The notes: generated by a model from the sequence alone, not told the origin. Positions 27,266-36,460 are shown, numbered from the stretch's first letter. The stretch: DNA of 61,082 nucleotides from Methylobacterium isbiliense (GCF_022179325.1 NZ_BPQQ01000048.1:1-61082), one strand, 5' to 3'. Program-made: numbers and translations.

Positions 27266-28560
27266 TACACCAGGCCGCGCACCAGCCGCCGGTAGTAGGG
27301 ACGGCTCGGGCCGGGGGCCTGGGTCATCAGGATGCCGACGAGCTGCTCCTTCGGGTCGACCCAGAAGTAGGTGCCGGCATAGCCCGCCCAGGTGTACTCG
27401 CCCGCCGAGCCGTGCACGCCCGCCAGCCCCTGCTCGCGCCGCACCGCGAAGCCGAGGCCGAAGGTGTAGCCCTGCACCCCGAGCAGCTGCTCGCCCGGCT
27501 GCACCGTCTGGCGGATCGCGGGCGGGAGATGGTCGGCGGTCATGAGCGCGACGGTGGTGCGGCTCAACAGCCGGGTGCCGTCGATCTCGCCGCCGTTGAG
27601 CAGCATCTGGCAGAAGCGCAGGTAGTCGGCGGCCGTGGTGACGGCGCCCGCCCCGCCCGAATCGTTCTTCGGCGGCGCCGAGACGTCGATGACCCGGTTC
27701 GGGTTGCCGGTCGCCGGATCGGTGGGGAAGGCCTGGGCGAGGCGGCCCATCTTCTCGGCCGGCAGCGAGAAGCCGGTGTCGCTCATGCCGAGCGGGCGAA
27801 ACAGCCGCGCGTCGAGGAAGGCCGAGAGGCGCTGGCCCGAGACCTTCTCGATCACCCGGCCGAGCACGTCGGTGGCGAGGCTGTACTCCCAGGTGGTGCC
27901 GGGCTGGTGGGCGAGCGGCGCGCCCGCGATGCGCTTGGTGAAGGCCTCGGGATCGAGCTCGATCGCCGCGTAATCCGCCCCCGGCGTGTAGAGGCCGGCC
28001 TGCGCGTAGGCCCCCTTCACCGGGGCGTTGCCGGTGATCTCCCCGTAGGCGAGGCCGGCGGTGTGGCGCAGCAGGTCCTGGATGGTCGGCGCCCGGTCGG
28101 CCGGCACGGTGCCGAAGCTCGCCTGCCCCATCCCGTCCGCCTTCGGCACGCTGACCTGCAGCGTCCTGAACTCCGGCAGGTACTTGGCCACCGGGTCGGT
28201 GAGCTGGATCCTGCCCTCCTCCACCAGCATCATCGCGCCGACCGAGGTCATGGCCTTGGTCATCGAATAGGCGCGGAAGATCGCGTCGGTGGTCATCGGC
28301 TTGCCCGCGGCCTTGTCCTGCGCGCCGAAGGCCTGCGCGTAGACGAGCCGGCCGCGGCGGGCCACCATCACCACGGCGCCGGGAATGCGGCCCTCGCGGA
28401 TCTCGGCCTCGAAGGCGGGCGCGATGCGGGCGAGGCGCTCGGAGGAGAGGCCGGCCTCCTCGGGCTTGGCCCGCTGCATCACCTCCGCGCCGGCCGGGAC
28501 CGCCAGGGCCCACAGCAGAGCGACCGCGCCGATGGCGGCGCGCCGGGTCTGTCCTCTCAT
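27247..28560 (-). CDS. secreted serine hydrolase (beta-lactamase/class C family)
   Basis: A 437-aa protein with a Sec signal (RRAAIGAVALLWALAVPAGA, cleavage before EVMQ) and a class C beta-lactamase-like fold. The SxxK motif is in YSMTKAM, the YxN-like motif is YSL in WEYSLATDVLG, and the C-terminal GSAGEYTWAGYAGTYFWVDP matches esterase/EstB-like members rather than true AmpC. It probably acts as a periplasmic esterase or D-peptidase. It is divergent from the NHL-repeat gene. Confidence 0.86.
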   Translation of the reverse strand: MRGQTRRAAIGAVALLWALAVPAGAEVMQRAKPEEAGLSSERLARIAPAFEAEIREGRIPGAVVMVARRGRLVYAQAFGAQDKAAGKPMTTDAIFRAYSMTKAMTSVGAMMLVEEGRIQLTDPVAKYLPEFRTLQVSVPKADGMGQASFGTVPADRAPTIQDLLRHTAGLAYGEITGNAPVKGAYAQAGLYTPGADYAAIELDPEAFTKRIAGAPLAHQPGTTWEYSLATDVLGRVIEKVSGQRLSAFLDARLFRPLGMSDTGFSLPAEKMGRLAQAFPTDPATGNPNRVIDVSAPPKNDSGGAGAVTTAADYLRFCQMLLNGGEIDGTRLLSRTTVALMTADHLPPAIRQTVQPGEQLLGVQGYTFGLGFAVRREQGLAGVHGSAGEYTWAGYAGTYFWVDPKEQLVGILMTQAPGPSRPYYRRLVRGLVYQAIAD

Positions 28561-28725
28561 CCGTCTCCTCCCTTGCCGTCTCGTCGCGGCGGCGAGAACT
28601 GTAGAAGCCGCCGGGCGCGAGTAAAGGGCGGAGCGCTTTATCAGTGCACGGACCGACATCGGCGTACTGGATTTCGGCGTGAAGCGGCGCATAGTGGTCG
28701 CAACGACAGGATCGGGGAGGAGACG

Positions 28726-29835
28726 ATGCGGCTGCTGGCCGTTCTGTTCGCACTCGCGTGCGGGTTCCAGGCGCGCGCGGGCGAGGCGCCGACGTTCCGG
28801 GTTGATCCCTACTGGCCCAAACCCCTGCCGAACGACTGGATCATGGGGCAGGCCGCGGGCGTCTCCGTGGATGCGCAGGACCGGATCTGGGTGGTGCAGC
28901 GCCCGCGCACCCTCACGGACGACGAGAAGGCCGCGAGCCTCACCCCGCCCCGCTCGAAATGCTGCCGCCCGGCGCCCCCCGTCCTCGTCTTCGACCAGGA
29001 GGGCAACCTCGTGAAGGCCTGGGGCGGCCCCGGGGCCGGCTACGACTGGCCGGCGAACGAGCACGGCATCCACGTCGACCACAAGGGCTTCGTCTGGCTC
29101 GCCGGCAACGGCGAGACCGACGGCCAGATCCTGAAGTTCGACCAGGACGGCAAGTTCATCCTGCAGATCGGCAAGTCCGGCCCCCAGACGAACAGCGCCG
29201 ACACGAGCCGGCTCGGCAAGCCCGCCCACGTGCAGGTCGATCCGGCGACGAACGAACTCTACGTGGCGGACGGCTACTTCAACCACCGGGTGATCGTGTT
29301 CGACGCCGAGACCGGCGCCTACAAGCGTCACTGGGGCGCCTACGGCAAGCCGCCCACCGACGAGGCGCTCGGGCCCTTCGATCCCGCCGCCCCGCCCGCG
29401 CAGCAGTTCCGCAACCCGGTGCATTGCGTGCAGGTGGCGCGCGACGGGCTGGTCTACGTCTGCGACCGCACCAACAACCGGGTGCAGGTCTTCCGCACCG
29501 ACGGCAGCTTCGTGAAGGAGTACTTCGTCGAGCGGGAGACCCGGGCGAACGGCTCGGTCTGGGAACTCGCCCTGTGGCCCGACGACGCCCAGAGCTTCCT
29601 CATCAACGCGGACGGCGCCAACAACGAGGTGCGCACCCTCGACCGCGACACCGGCGCGGTCCTCGGCCGCTTCGGCCGCAACGGCCGGCAGGCGGGCGAC
29701 TTCCACTGGGTGCACAACCTCGCCATCGACCGGAAGGGCAACGTGTTCACCACCGAGGTCGACACCGGCAAGCGGGCGCAGAAGTTCCTGCTCCAGGGCG
29801 AGATGGTGCTGCGCAAGCGCACGACCACGCCGTGA
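28726..29835 (+). CDS. secreted NHL-repeat beta-propeller protein
   Basis: A 369-aa exported protein with a signal peptide (RLLAVLFALACGFQARA). At least four NHL repeats follow, for example IHVDHKGFVWLAGNG, VQVDPATNELYVADGYFNHRV, VQVARDGLVYVCDRTNNRVQVF and LAIDRKGNVFTTEV. The arrangement resembles peptidyl-alpha-hydroxyglycine alpha-amidating lyase-like propellers, but no catalytic assignment is safe. GGGGAGGAG precedes the ATG. It ends in a strong hairpin. Confidence 0.83.
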   Translation: MRLLAVLFALACGFQARAGEAPTFRVDPYWPKPLPNDWIMGQAAGVSVDAQDRIWVVQRPRTLTDDEKAASLTPPRSKCCRPAPPVLVFDQEGNLVKAWGGPGAGYDWPANEHGIHVDHKGFVWLAGNGETDGQILKFDQDGKFILQIGKSGPQTNSADTSRLGKPAHVQVDPATNELYVADGYFNHRVIVFDAETGAYKRHWGAYGKPPTDEALGPFDPAAPPAQQFRNPVHCVQVARDGLVYVCDRTNNRVQVFRTDGSFVKEYFVERETRANGSVWELALWPDDAQSFLINADGANNEVRTLDRDTGAVLGRFGRNGRQAGDFHWVHNLAIDRKGNVFTTEVDTGKRAQKFLLQGEMVLRKRTTTP

Positions 29836-29843
29836 GCCGACAG

Positions 29844-29877
29844 CGACGGCCCGGAATGCGGGCGTCCCGGGCCGTCG
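29844..29877. terminator. bidirectional hairpin between convergent genes
   Basis: CGACGGCCCGG (29844-29854) and CCGGGCCGTCG (29867-29877) form a perfect 11-bp stem with a 12-base loop, 9 bases after the NHL-repeat stop and before the end of the FUSC gene. No T-run is present. Confidence 0.5.
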
Positions 29878-29901
29878 ATCGGTATCCCTTGTTCGTCAGG
29901 C

Positions 29902-31023
29902 TCACCCGGTCGCCACGCCCTCGGCGGCGCGCGCGGCGAGGTCGTCGAGGTTGCGCCGCAGCTGGTCGAGGCTGAAGGCGATCCAGAAGATCTGCCCGAC
30001 CCCGTCGATCGAGAGATCGCGCGTGAGATGGCGCCGCCGCCGCTCGTCGATGGCGGCCCGGTAGGCGGCGATCGCGTCGGCGAGCGCCGGATCCTCCGCC
30101 GGCGGGTGGCCGCGCGCGTCGAGCGCGGCGGCGATCGCGCGCAGGCGCAGGGCGGCGGCCTGGGCGGCCGACAGCCAGGGCCCGGCGAGGTCCGGGCCGA
30201 GATCGACCTCCCGCGTGGCGCGGCGCAGCACCACGGCGTCGTGGCGCAGGCGCAGCAGCGTGCGCGCGAGCGGGCCGGGATCGGCCTCCGCGGCGAGCCG
30301 GCTGCGGCGCTCGCGGGCGGCCTCGGCCACCAGCACCTCCAGCCGGTCGAGGCTGCGGCGCGTGGCGAGCGGCAGCTCGGCCGCGTCGATCGCCGCGTCG
30401 TCGAGCCGGCCGAGCGCGTCGAACTGGTCGGCCAGCAGGCGGGCGGTGCGGGCCGCCTGCCCGCGCGCCGCCCGGGTGGCGCGGGCGGGCGCGACGAGGA
30501 GCGAGGCGGCGAGCCCGATGGCGCAGCCGAGCCCGACCTCCAGGATGCGGTCGAGCGCGAAGACGAGGGGGCCGAGCGTCGCGCCGGTGGTGCTCAGGAG
30601 CACGATCACGGCGGTGATCGGCGCCACCCGGAACCCCGCCGAATGGGCGGCCGCCACCGCGAGCGGCGCCACCGCCACCACCAGGGCGACGGCGCTCGAC
30701 ACGCTGCCCTGGTGGGGCAGCGCCAGCGCCACCGCGCCCCCGTAGACCGCGCCCAGCACCGAGCCGAGGAAGCGGTCGAAGGCGGCCTTGAGCGAGCCGC
30801 CGAGACTGCCCTGCGTGACGATCAGCGCCGACACCACCGCCCAGAAGGCCTGCGGCAGGCCCAGCGCCTCGGCGAACACGTAGGTGGCGAGGCTCGCCAC
30901 CGTCATGCGTGCGGCCTGGGTCAGGATCGCGCGGCGGGCCGTCAGCCGGATCTGCAGCCGAGTCTGCAGCCGAGTCTGCAGCCATGTGCGCAGGCGCTGG
31001 GCGAAGGGGAAGCGGGTGGTCAT
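29902..31023 (-). CDS. FUSC family (aromatic acid/fusaric acid resistance-like) membrane protein
   Basis: A 373-aa inner-membrane protein with six hydrophobic helices in residues ~35-185 (FAEALGLPQAFWAVVSALIV, GSVLGAVYGGAVALALP, ITAVIVLLSTTG). A cytosolic helical domain follows. The family exports aromatic acids or contributes to envelope stress resistance. Here the first helices are preceded by a basic TRLQTRLQIRL stretch, encoded by three copies of a 12-bp repeat (30,952-30,987). No membrane-fusion partner is adjacent. Shorter than the two-bundle AaeB (~650 aa), so it is a half-size form. Confidence 0.8.
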   Translation of the reverse strand: MTTRFPFAQRLRTWLQTRLQTRLQIRLTARRAILTQAARMTVASLATYVFAEALGLPQAFWAVVSALIVTQGSLGGSLKAAFDRFLGSVLGAVYGGAVALALPHQGSVSSAVALVVAVAPLAVAAAHSAGFRVAPITAVIVLLSTTGATLGPLVFALDRILEVGLGCAIGLAASLLVAPARATRAARGQAARTARLLADQFDALGRLDDAAIDAAELPLATRRSLDRLEVLVAEAARERRSRLAAEADPGPLARTLLRLRHDAVVLRRATREVDLGPDLAGPWLSAAQAAALRLRAIAAALDARGHPPAEDPALADAIAAYRAAIDERRRRHLTRDLSIDGVGQIFWIAFSLDQLRRNLDDLAARAAEGVATG

Positions 31024-31182
31024 CGGGTCCGTGTCGCGGGCCTCCCCACGGGCGACGAACCGGCGCGCGAGTCAACCGTGGGGCGGCCGGCCGCGGCCCT
31101 GGCGGTTCGTGGCGAACGGGCCGATAGAGGACGCGGCGCCGCGGGTCGGCGAATCGGCGCGCCGGGGACGGGAGGACGAGCG

Positions 31183-31959
31183 ATGGGGATGGGACCGGTC
31201 CGGATCGGCGCGCTGGCGCTCGGCTGCCTTGCGGCGGCACAGACGGGGGTGAGCGCTCGCCCGCTCGCGGCCATCCGGGAATCCGGGACGCTGCGGGTCG
31301 GGCTCACTGGCGATTACGCCCCCTACGCGATCCGGCGCGGCGAGGGCGCGATGACGGGCGCCGACGTCAAGATGGCGCACGACCTCGCCCGCAGCCTCGG
31401 CGTCGCGCTCGAGATCGTGCCGACCACCTGGAAGAGCCTGCGCGACGATCTCCTGGCCGACCGCTACGACATCGCGATGGGCGGGGTGAGCGTCACGCCG
31501 GACCGGGCCGCCGTTGCCGATTTCTCGCTGCCGGTGACACAGGACGGCAAGCGTCCCATCGTGCGCTGCGCCGACGCGCAGCGCTTCGTGTCGCTCGACG
31601 CCATCAACCGGCCGGAGGTGCGCGTGGTGGTCAATCCGGGCGGCACCAACGAGCGCTTCGCCACCGCGCATGTCCGCGGCGCGGCGGTGCGGGTGCATCC
31701 GGACAACCGCACGATCTTCGAGGAGGTGGCGGAGGGCCGCGCCGACCTGATGATCACGGACGGGGCCGAGGTGGATTACCAGTCCCGCCGCCACAAGGGC
31801 GTGCTCTGCCCCGCCGCCGTGCCCAGCCCCTTCGACAGGGCCGACAAGGCCTACTGGATGACCCGCGATCCCGCGCTGAAGGCCGCGGTGGACGGCTGGC
31901 TGCAGCCGGTGCTGACCTCGGGCGCCTACGCCAAGGCTTTGGCGGCGGCCGCGGAGTAG
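31183..31959 (+). CDS. pheC: periplasmic cyclohexadienyl (prephenate/arogenate) dehydratase-like protein
   Basis: A 258-aa secreted protein with the bilobed solute-binding fold. It matches the cyclohexadienyl dehydratase PheC from memory across its length: LRVGLTGDYAPYAIR, DIAMGGVSVTPDRAA, VVVNPGGTNERFA, VHPDNRTIFEEVAEGRADLMITD and a C-terminal DKAYWMTRD. PheC converts prephenate and arogenate to phenylpyruvate and phenylalanine. The signal peptide spans about residues 1-24. GGGAGGACGAG precedes the ATG. An amino-acid-binding role remains possible, but GGTNE with MITD favours the enzyme group. Single gene. Confidence 0.8.
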   Translation: MGMGPVRIGALALGCLAAAQTGVSARPLAAIRESGTLRVGLTGDYAPYAIRRGEGAMTGADVKMAHDLARSLGVALEIVPTTWKSLRDDLLADRYDIAMGGVSVTPDRAAVADFSLPVTQDGKRPIVRCADAQRFVSLDAINRPEVRVVVNPGGTNERFATAHVRGAAVRVHPDNRTIFEEVAEGRADLMITDGAEVDYQSRRHKGVLCPAAVPSPFDRADKAYWMTRDPALKAAVDGWLQPVLTSGAYAKALAAAAE

Positions 31960-32044
31960 CCGGGACCCGCGGCCGGCGCGAGGTGGCCATCGGGAGCGGC
32001 CCGCGCTTCGGCCGACGTCCTCTCTCGGGACGGCGCGGCGCCCC

Positions 32045-32371
32045 TCACCCGCCCCCCAGCAGGGTGCTCCGGGTCAGCAGCGTGTAGGCCGCCTCCGCGC
32101 TCATGATCGCGACGAAGACCAGGAGGGCCGCGGGCGGCACCAGGATGGCGTAGATCAGCGCCAGCCGCTCCCAGGCCATGTGCATGAACACCGCCACGAT
32201 CAGTCCCGCCTTCACCACCATGAACAGCAGGATCAGGAACCAGCGCAGGATCCCCTGCAGGTGGAAGTAATCCACGAGGTAGGAACAGGCGCTGAGCACG
32301 AACAGCCAGAACCAGACCACGAGATAGAGCCGGATCGAGTGCCCGGACGAGTGGGATGCGCTCGCCGCCAT
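32045..32371 (-). CDS. cytochrome c oxidase subunit IV-type protein
   Basis: A 108-aa protein with three predicted helices (LYLVVWFWLFVLSACSYLVDYF, FLILLFMVVKAGLIVAVFMHM, ALIYAILVPPAALLVFVAIM). The MHMAWE motif is typical of the prokaryotic subunit IV (COX4_pro) family. It stabilises the heme-copper oxidase. It is the last gene of the oxidase operon, 9 bases after the subunit III gene, with GGAG before the ATG. Confidence 0.85.
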   Translation of the reverse strand: MAASASHSSGHSIRLYLVVWFWLFVLSACSYLVDYFHLQGILRWFLILLFMVVKAGLIVAVFMHMAWERLALIYAILVPPAALLVFVAIMSAEAAYTLLTRSTLLGGG

Positions 32372-32380
32372 GTCGGGCTC

Positions 32381-33103
32381 CTACCAGAGATAGAACAGCG
32401 CGAAGATGAAGACCCAGACGAGATCGACGAAGTGCCAGTAGAGGCCGGCGATCTCGACGTTCTCGTAGCGTCCGGGCTGGCTGGTGAAGAAGCCGCGGCG
32501 CCCGGTGTCGTAGTCGCCCCGCCAGACCTTGCGGGCCACGACCAGCAGGATGAGGACCCCGATGGTGACGTGGGTGCCGTGGAAGCCGGTAATCATGAAG
32601 AAGGCCGCGCCGAACTGCTCGGCGCCCCAGGGGTTCTCCCAGGGCCGTACGCCCTCGTGGATCAGCTTGGTCCACTCGAAGGCCTGCATGCCCACGAAGG
32701 TGGTGCCGAGCAGCGCGGTGAGGAGCATCAGCAGCGCGGTCGCCCGGCGCCGGCGCCGGTAGCCGCAGGCCACCGCCATCGCCATCGTGCCGCTGCTGGA
32801 GATCAGCACGAAGGTCATGATGGCGATGAGGATCAGCGGGAGGGTCGTGCCGCCGATCTCGAGCGCGAAGACCTCGCTCGGGTTCGGCCACGGCACGGTG
32901 GTGGACATCCGCACCGTCATGTAGCCGATCAGGAAGCAGCCGAACACGAAGGTGTCGCTGAGCAGGAAGATCCACATCATCGCCTTGCGCCAGGAGGCGC
33001 CCGGGAAGGTCTGGCGGTCCGCCGCCCAGTCGGAGGACAGGCGCCGCCACTGGGTCGCCCGCGCCTCGGGCCGGATGGCGGAGCGGAGGGCGGTGTCGGT
33101 CAT
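32381..33103 (-). CDS. cytochrome c oxidase subunit III
   Basis: A 240-aa heme-copper oxidase subunit III with about six or seven helices. Conserved parts are FVFGCFLIGYMTVR, WTKLIHEGVRPWENPWGAEQFGAAFFMITGFHGTHVTIGV, and the C-terminal YWHFVDLVWVFIFALFYLW. It is the second of two subunit III-type genes in tandem, as in the Bradyrhizobium coxMNOP operon (coxO and coxP). GAGGAGA lies before ATG 33103. Confidence 0.9.
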   Translation of the reverse strand: MTDTALRSAIRPEARATQWRRLSSDWAADRQTFPGASWRKAMMWIFLLSDTFVFGCFLIGYMTVRMSTTVPWPNPSEVFALEIGGTTLPLILIAIMTFVLISSSGTMAMAVACGYRRRRRATALLMLLTALLGTTFVGMQAFEWTKLIHEGVRPWENPWGAEQFGAAFFMITGFHGTHVTIGVLILLVVARKVWRGDYDTGRRGFFTSQPGRYENVEIAGLYWHFVDLVWVFIFALFYLW

Positions 33104-33121
33104 GGGTCTCCTCGCGGGGGT

Positions 33122-33802
33122 TCAGGCGGGGCGGCAGAGGGTGTCGATGAGGCCCGACCACGGCGTGCGGAACAGGAGGCCGAACAGCACGAGCCAGATC
33201 GCCAGCAGCACGTCCCAGTAGAGGACGCAGAGCGCGAGGCGCGGGTCCGGGTCCGGCCCGGCCCGGAACGCCCGGGCCGTGACCGCGCCGAGGCCGGCCA
33301 GGCCGCCGCCGAGGTGCAGGGCGTGGAGCCCGGTGATCAGGATGAAGAAGGCGCCCGCGGCGTCCGGGCTCGCGAGGCCGGATGCCAGGAGGTCGCGCCA
33401 CGCGAGCCCCTGCCCGGCGAGGAAGCCGAGGGTCGCGGCCGCGGCGATCAGGAGGGCGGCCCGCAGGGCGGTCCGCTCGCCGTGGCGCGCGGCGGCGCCC
33501 GCGAGGTGCAGCGCGAGGCTCGCCAGCACGAGGAGGCCGGTGGTGAGCCAGACGAGGCGCGGATCCGGCAGGGCGCGGGTGCCCGCCGGCACCCGCATGG
33601 CGTAGGCGGCGGTGAGGAGCGCGAACAGAAGCCCCACCGCCGCGAGGAAGACCGCGAGGCCGAGCCGGGCCGGGGGCCCGGCCGGCGGGAGCGCGACGGC
33701 CGGTCCCGCTTCCAGCCAGGGCTTGGCGGCGAGGCGCTGGCGCAGGAGCCAGCGGCCCGCGAGCAGCCCCAGCCCGGCGAGGTAGAGGAGGACGAGGCTC
33801 AT
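33122..33802 (-). CDS. second cytochrome c oxidase subunit III-like protein
   Basis: A 226-aa, more diverged subunit III homologue with seven hydrophobic segments. The GAFFILITGLHALHLGGGLAGLG and YWDVLLAIWLVLFGLLF blocks align with the canonical HGTHV and YWHFVD regions. In the latter the usual His is missing (YWDVL), so it may be structural or replace subunit III under some conditions. ATG 33802 overlaps the subunit I stop (ATGA). Corresponds in position to coxO of coxMNOP. Confidence 0.82.
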   Translation of the reverse strand: MSLVLLYLAGLGLLAGRWLLRQRLAAKPWLEAGPAVALPPAGPPARLGLAVFLAAVGLLFALLTAAYAMRVPAGTRALPDPRLVWLTTGLLVLASLALHLAGAAARHGERTALRAALLIAAAATLGFLAGQGLAWRDLLASGLASPDAAGAFFILITGLHALHLGGGLAGLGAVTARAFRAGPDPDPRLALCVLYWDVLLAIWLVLFGLLFRTPWSGLIDTLCRPA

Positions 33803-35565
33803 GCGGGCGCCCCCGCCCGCGTCAGCCCGGGCTGGTTCTGGGGCACGAAATCCCGATCCGCGCCCGGCACGCTGTAATCGTAGGGCCAGCGGTAGACGAC
33901 CGGCAGGCTCGCGCCCCAGTTGCCGTGCGCGGGCGGGGTCTCGGGCGTCTGCCATTCGAGGGTGGTGGCGCGCCACGGGTTCGGGCCGGCCGGCGCCCCG
34001 TGCCGCAGGCTGTGCACGAGGTTGACCAGGAAGGCGATCTGCGCCGCACCCACCACGAAGGCCACCACGCTGATGAAGGCGTTCAGGCCCGATACCGAGG
34101 CCGGCACGAAGCTCAGGCCCTCGATCTCGAAGTAGCGCCGCGGCACCCCGAGCAGGCCGAGATAGTGCATCGGGAAGAAGATCAGGTAGGCGCCCAGGAA
34201 CGTGACCCAGAAGTGCAGCTTGCCGAGGCGCTCGTCGAGCATCCGCCCGGTGACCTTCGGGTACCAGTGATAGATGCCGCCGAAGATCACCAGGATCGGG
34301 GCGACGCCCATGACCATGTGGAAGTGGGCGACCACGAACATCGTGTCGGAGAGCGGCACGTCGACCACGACGTTGCCGAGAAACAGGCCGGTGAGCCCGC
34401 CGTTCAGGAAGGTGACGATGAAGCCGATGGCGAACAGCATCGGCACCGTGAGGTGGATGTCGCCGCGCCAGAGCGTCAGCACCCAGTTGTAGACCTTGAT
34501 GGCGGTCGGGATCGCGATGATCAGGGTCGTGGTGGCGAAGAAGAACCCGAAATACGGGTTCATGCCGCTGACGTACATGTGGTGTGCCCAGACCACGAAG
34601 CTGAGCGCGCCGATCGCCACGATGGCCCAGACCATCATGCGGTAGCCGAAGATGTTCTTGCGCGCGTGGGTGCTGATGAGGTCGGAGACGATGCCGAAGG
34701 CGGGCAGCGCGACGATGTAGACCTCCGGGTGGCCGAAGAACCAGAACAGGTGCTGGAACAGGATCGGGCTGCCGCCGCCGTGGCGCAGGCGCTGGCCGGC
34801 CTCGATGATCGCCGGCATGAAGAAGCTGGTGCCGATCAGGCGGTCGAGCAGCATCATCAGGGCGCCGACGAACAGCGCCGGGAAGGCGAGCAGCGCCAGG
34901 ACCGTCGCGGTGAAGATGCCCCAGATGGTGAGCGGCATGCGCATCAGCGTCATGCCGGGCGCGCGCGCCTGCAGTACCGTGACGACGTAGTTCACGCCGC
35001 CCATGGTGAAGCCGATGATGAACAGGATCAGCGAGACGAGCATCAGGACGATGCCCCAGTCCCGCCCCGGCGTGCCCGCCAGGATCGCCTGCGGCGGATA
35101 GAGGGTCCAGCCCGCCCCGGTCGGGCCGCCCGGCACGAAGAAGCTCGCCACCAGGACCAGCACGGCCAGCAGGTAGATCCAGTAGCTCAGCATGTTGACA
35201 TAGGGAAACACCATGTCCCGGGCGCCGAGCATCAGCGGGATCAGGTAGTTGCCGAAGCCGCCGAGAAACAAGGCGGTGAGCAGGTAGACCACCATGATCA
35301 TGCCGTGCATGGTGATGTACTGGTAGTACTCGCTCGGGCCGATGAAAGAGACGAGGCCCGGAAAGCCGAGCTGGAGCCGGATCAGCCAGGACAGCACCAG
35401 GGCGACGAGGCCGATCGCCAGCGCGGTCGAGGAATACTGGATCGCGATGATCTTGGCGTCCTGGCTGAAGACGTAGCGGGTGATCCAGCTTCGCGGATGG
35501 TAGAGTTCGCCCTCCTCGATCGCCCCCGGCAGGCGGTCCGCGGTCCCGAGATGTGCGTCAGCCAT
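33799..35565 (-). CDS. ctaD: cytochrome c oxidase subunit I (aa3-type)
   Basis: A 588-aa catalytic subunit of an A1-type heme-copper oxidase, reducing O2 with electrons from cytochrome c and pumping protons. The active-site Tyr and proton-channel Glu are in FFGHPEVYIVALP. The heme and CuB histidines lie in TMHGMIMV, WAHHMYVSGM and VAHFHMVMG. About twelve helices are predicted. Start ATG 35565 precedes MADAHLG, a soluble N terminus of ~45 residues. It is coxN-like by context. Overlaps the next gene by 4 bases. Confidence 0.95.
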   Translation of the reverse strand: MADAHLGTADRLPGAIEEGELYHPRSWITRYVFSQDAKIIAIQYSSTALAIGLVALVLSWLIRLQLGFPGLVSFIGPSEYYQYITMHGMIMVVYLLTALFLGGFGNYLIPLMLGARDMVFPYVNMLSYWIYLLAVLVLVASFFVPGGPTGAGWTLYPPQAILAGTPGRDWGIVLMLVSLILFIIGFTMGGVNYVVTVLQARAPGMTLMRMPLTIWGIFTATVLALLAFPALFVGALMMLLDRLIGTSFFMPAIIEAGQRLRHGGGSPILFQHLFWFFGHPEVYIVALPAFGIVSDLISTHARKNIFGYRMMVWAIVAIGALSFVVWAHHMYVSGMNPYFGFFFATTTLIIAIPTAIKVYNWVLTLWRGDIHLTVPMLFAIGFIVTFLNGGLTGLFLGNVVVDVPLSDTMFVVAHFHMVMGVAPILVIFGGIYHWYPKVTGRMLDERLGKLHFWVTFLGAYLIFFPMHYLGLLGVPRRYFEIEGLSFVPASVSGLNAFISVVAFVVGAAQIAFLVNLVHSLRHGAPAGPNPWRATTLEWQTPETPPAHGNWGASLPVVYRWPYDYSVPGADRDFVPQNQPGLTRAGAPA

Positions 35566-35581
35566 CGCACGCGCCCTCCCC

Positions 35582-36403
35582 TCAAGGCTCTGCCGAGACG
35601 TGCCGGCGCGGCCCCGCGGCGCCGGCGAACTGCGCGAAGGTCTTCTGCCGGTCGAGCCACGACCGGTAGGCGGGCTCGGGATCGACGACGACGCGCCCGC
35701 GCATGGCGTAGTGATTGACGCCGCAGACCTCGTTGCAGAGGGCCTCGAAGGTCCCGGTGCGGGTCGGCGTGAACCAGACATACGTGACCATGCCGGGGAT
35801 CATGTCCATCTTGGCCCGGAATTCCGGCACGTAGAAGTTGTGCACCACGTCGAGGGAGCGCATCAGCACCTTCACGGGGCGGCCGAGCGGCAGGTGCAGG
35901 TCGTCGCCGTCGATGACGACGTCGTCGCGGGCGGCCGCGTCCTGCGGGTCGAGCCCGAGCGGGTTGTCGTCGGCGACGTGGCGGATGTCGGCGGCGCCGA
36001 GCCGGCCGTCCGCGCCGGGCAGGCGGAAGCTCCAGCGCCATTGCTGGGCGACGATCTCGACCTCGCGGGCGTCGGCCGGCACGCGGACGAACTGGCCCCA
36101 GACGATGAGCCCCGGCGCCAGCATGGCGGCGACGCCGAGGGCCGTCACGGCGGTGAGCCAGCCTTCCAGCCGGCGGCTCTCGGGCTCGTAGGCGGCCTGC
36201 TGCCCGGGACGGTGGCGGAAGCGGTAGACGCAATAGGCGACGAACAGCACGATTCCCGTGAAGACGATCCCGGTGATCCAGAAGGTGATGACGAGCGTGG
36301 TGTCGATGGTGCCCCAGTTGGAGGCGATCGGGGTCCACCACCAGGGGCTCAGCAGGTGGAACGCCACCGAGCCGAGGGCGATCAGGACGAGGATCAGCGC
36401 CAT
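35582..36403 (-). CDS. ctaC: cytochrome c oxidase subunit II
   Basis: A 273-aa subunit II. Three hydrophobic segments at the N terminus (including a likely uncleaved or signal-like first one) lead into a periplasmic cupredoxin domain. CuA ligands are complete: His in DVVHNFYVPEF and the CNEVCGVNHYAM cluster (two Cys, Glu, His, Met). No fused cytochrome c domain, so it is aa3-like rather than caa3. GGAGGTGG precedes ATG 36403. First gene of the five-gene oxidase operon, 16 bases before subunit I. Confidence 0.93.
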   Translation of the reverse strand: MALILVLIALGSVAFHLLSPWWWTPIASNWGTIDTTLVITFWITGIVFTGIVLFVAYCVYRFRHRPGQQAAYEPESRRLEGWLTAVTALGVAAMLAPGLIVWGQFVRVPADAREVEIVAQQWRWSFRLPGADGRLGAADIRHVADDNPLGLDPQDAAARDDVVIDGDDLHLPLGRPVKVLMRSLDVVHNFYVPEFRAKMDMIPGMVTYVWFTPTRTGTFEALCNEVCGVNHYAMRGRVVVDPEPAYRSWLDRQKTFAQFAGAAGPRRHVSAEP

Positions 36404-36460
36404 GCCGCCACCTCCTTGGCGCCCCGGTCTCCGGGCGGGCGCTCCCCGTCAGCGGATCGA

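Noticed and set aside
26582-28753. Very long antisense open frame over the LysE and serine hydrolase genes (similar ones at 21133-23958, 39724-42303, 4529-6526)
   Set aside because: High GC removes stop codons from all frames. The translations are Arg/Ala/Gly/Pro-rich without domain motifs and lie over genes with clear family matches.
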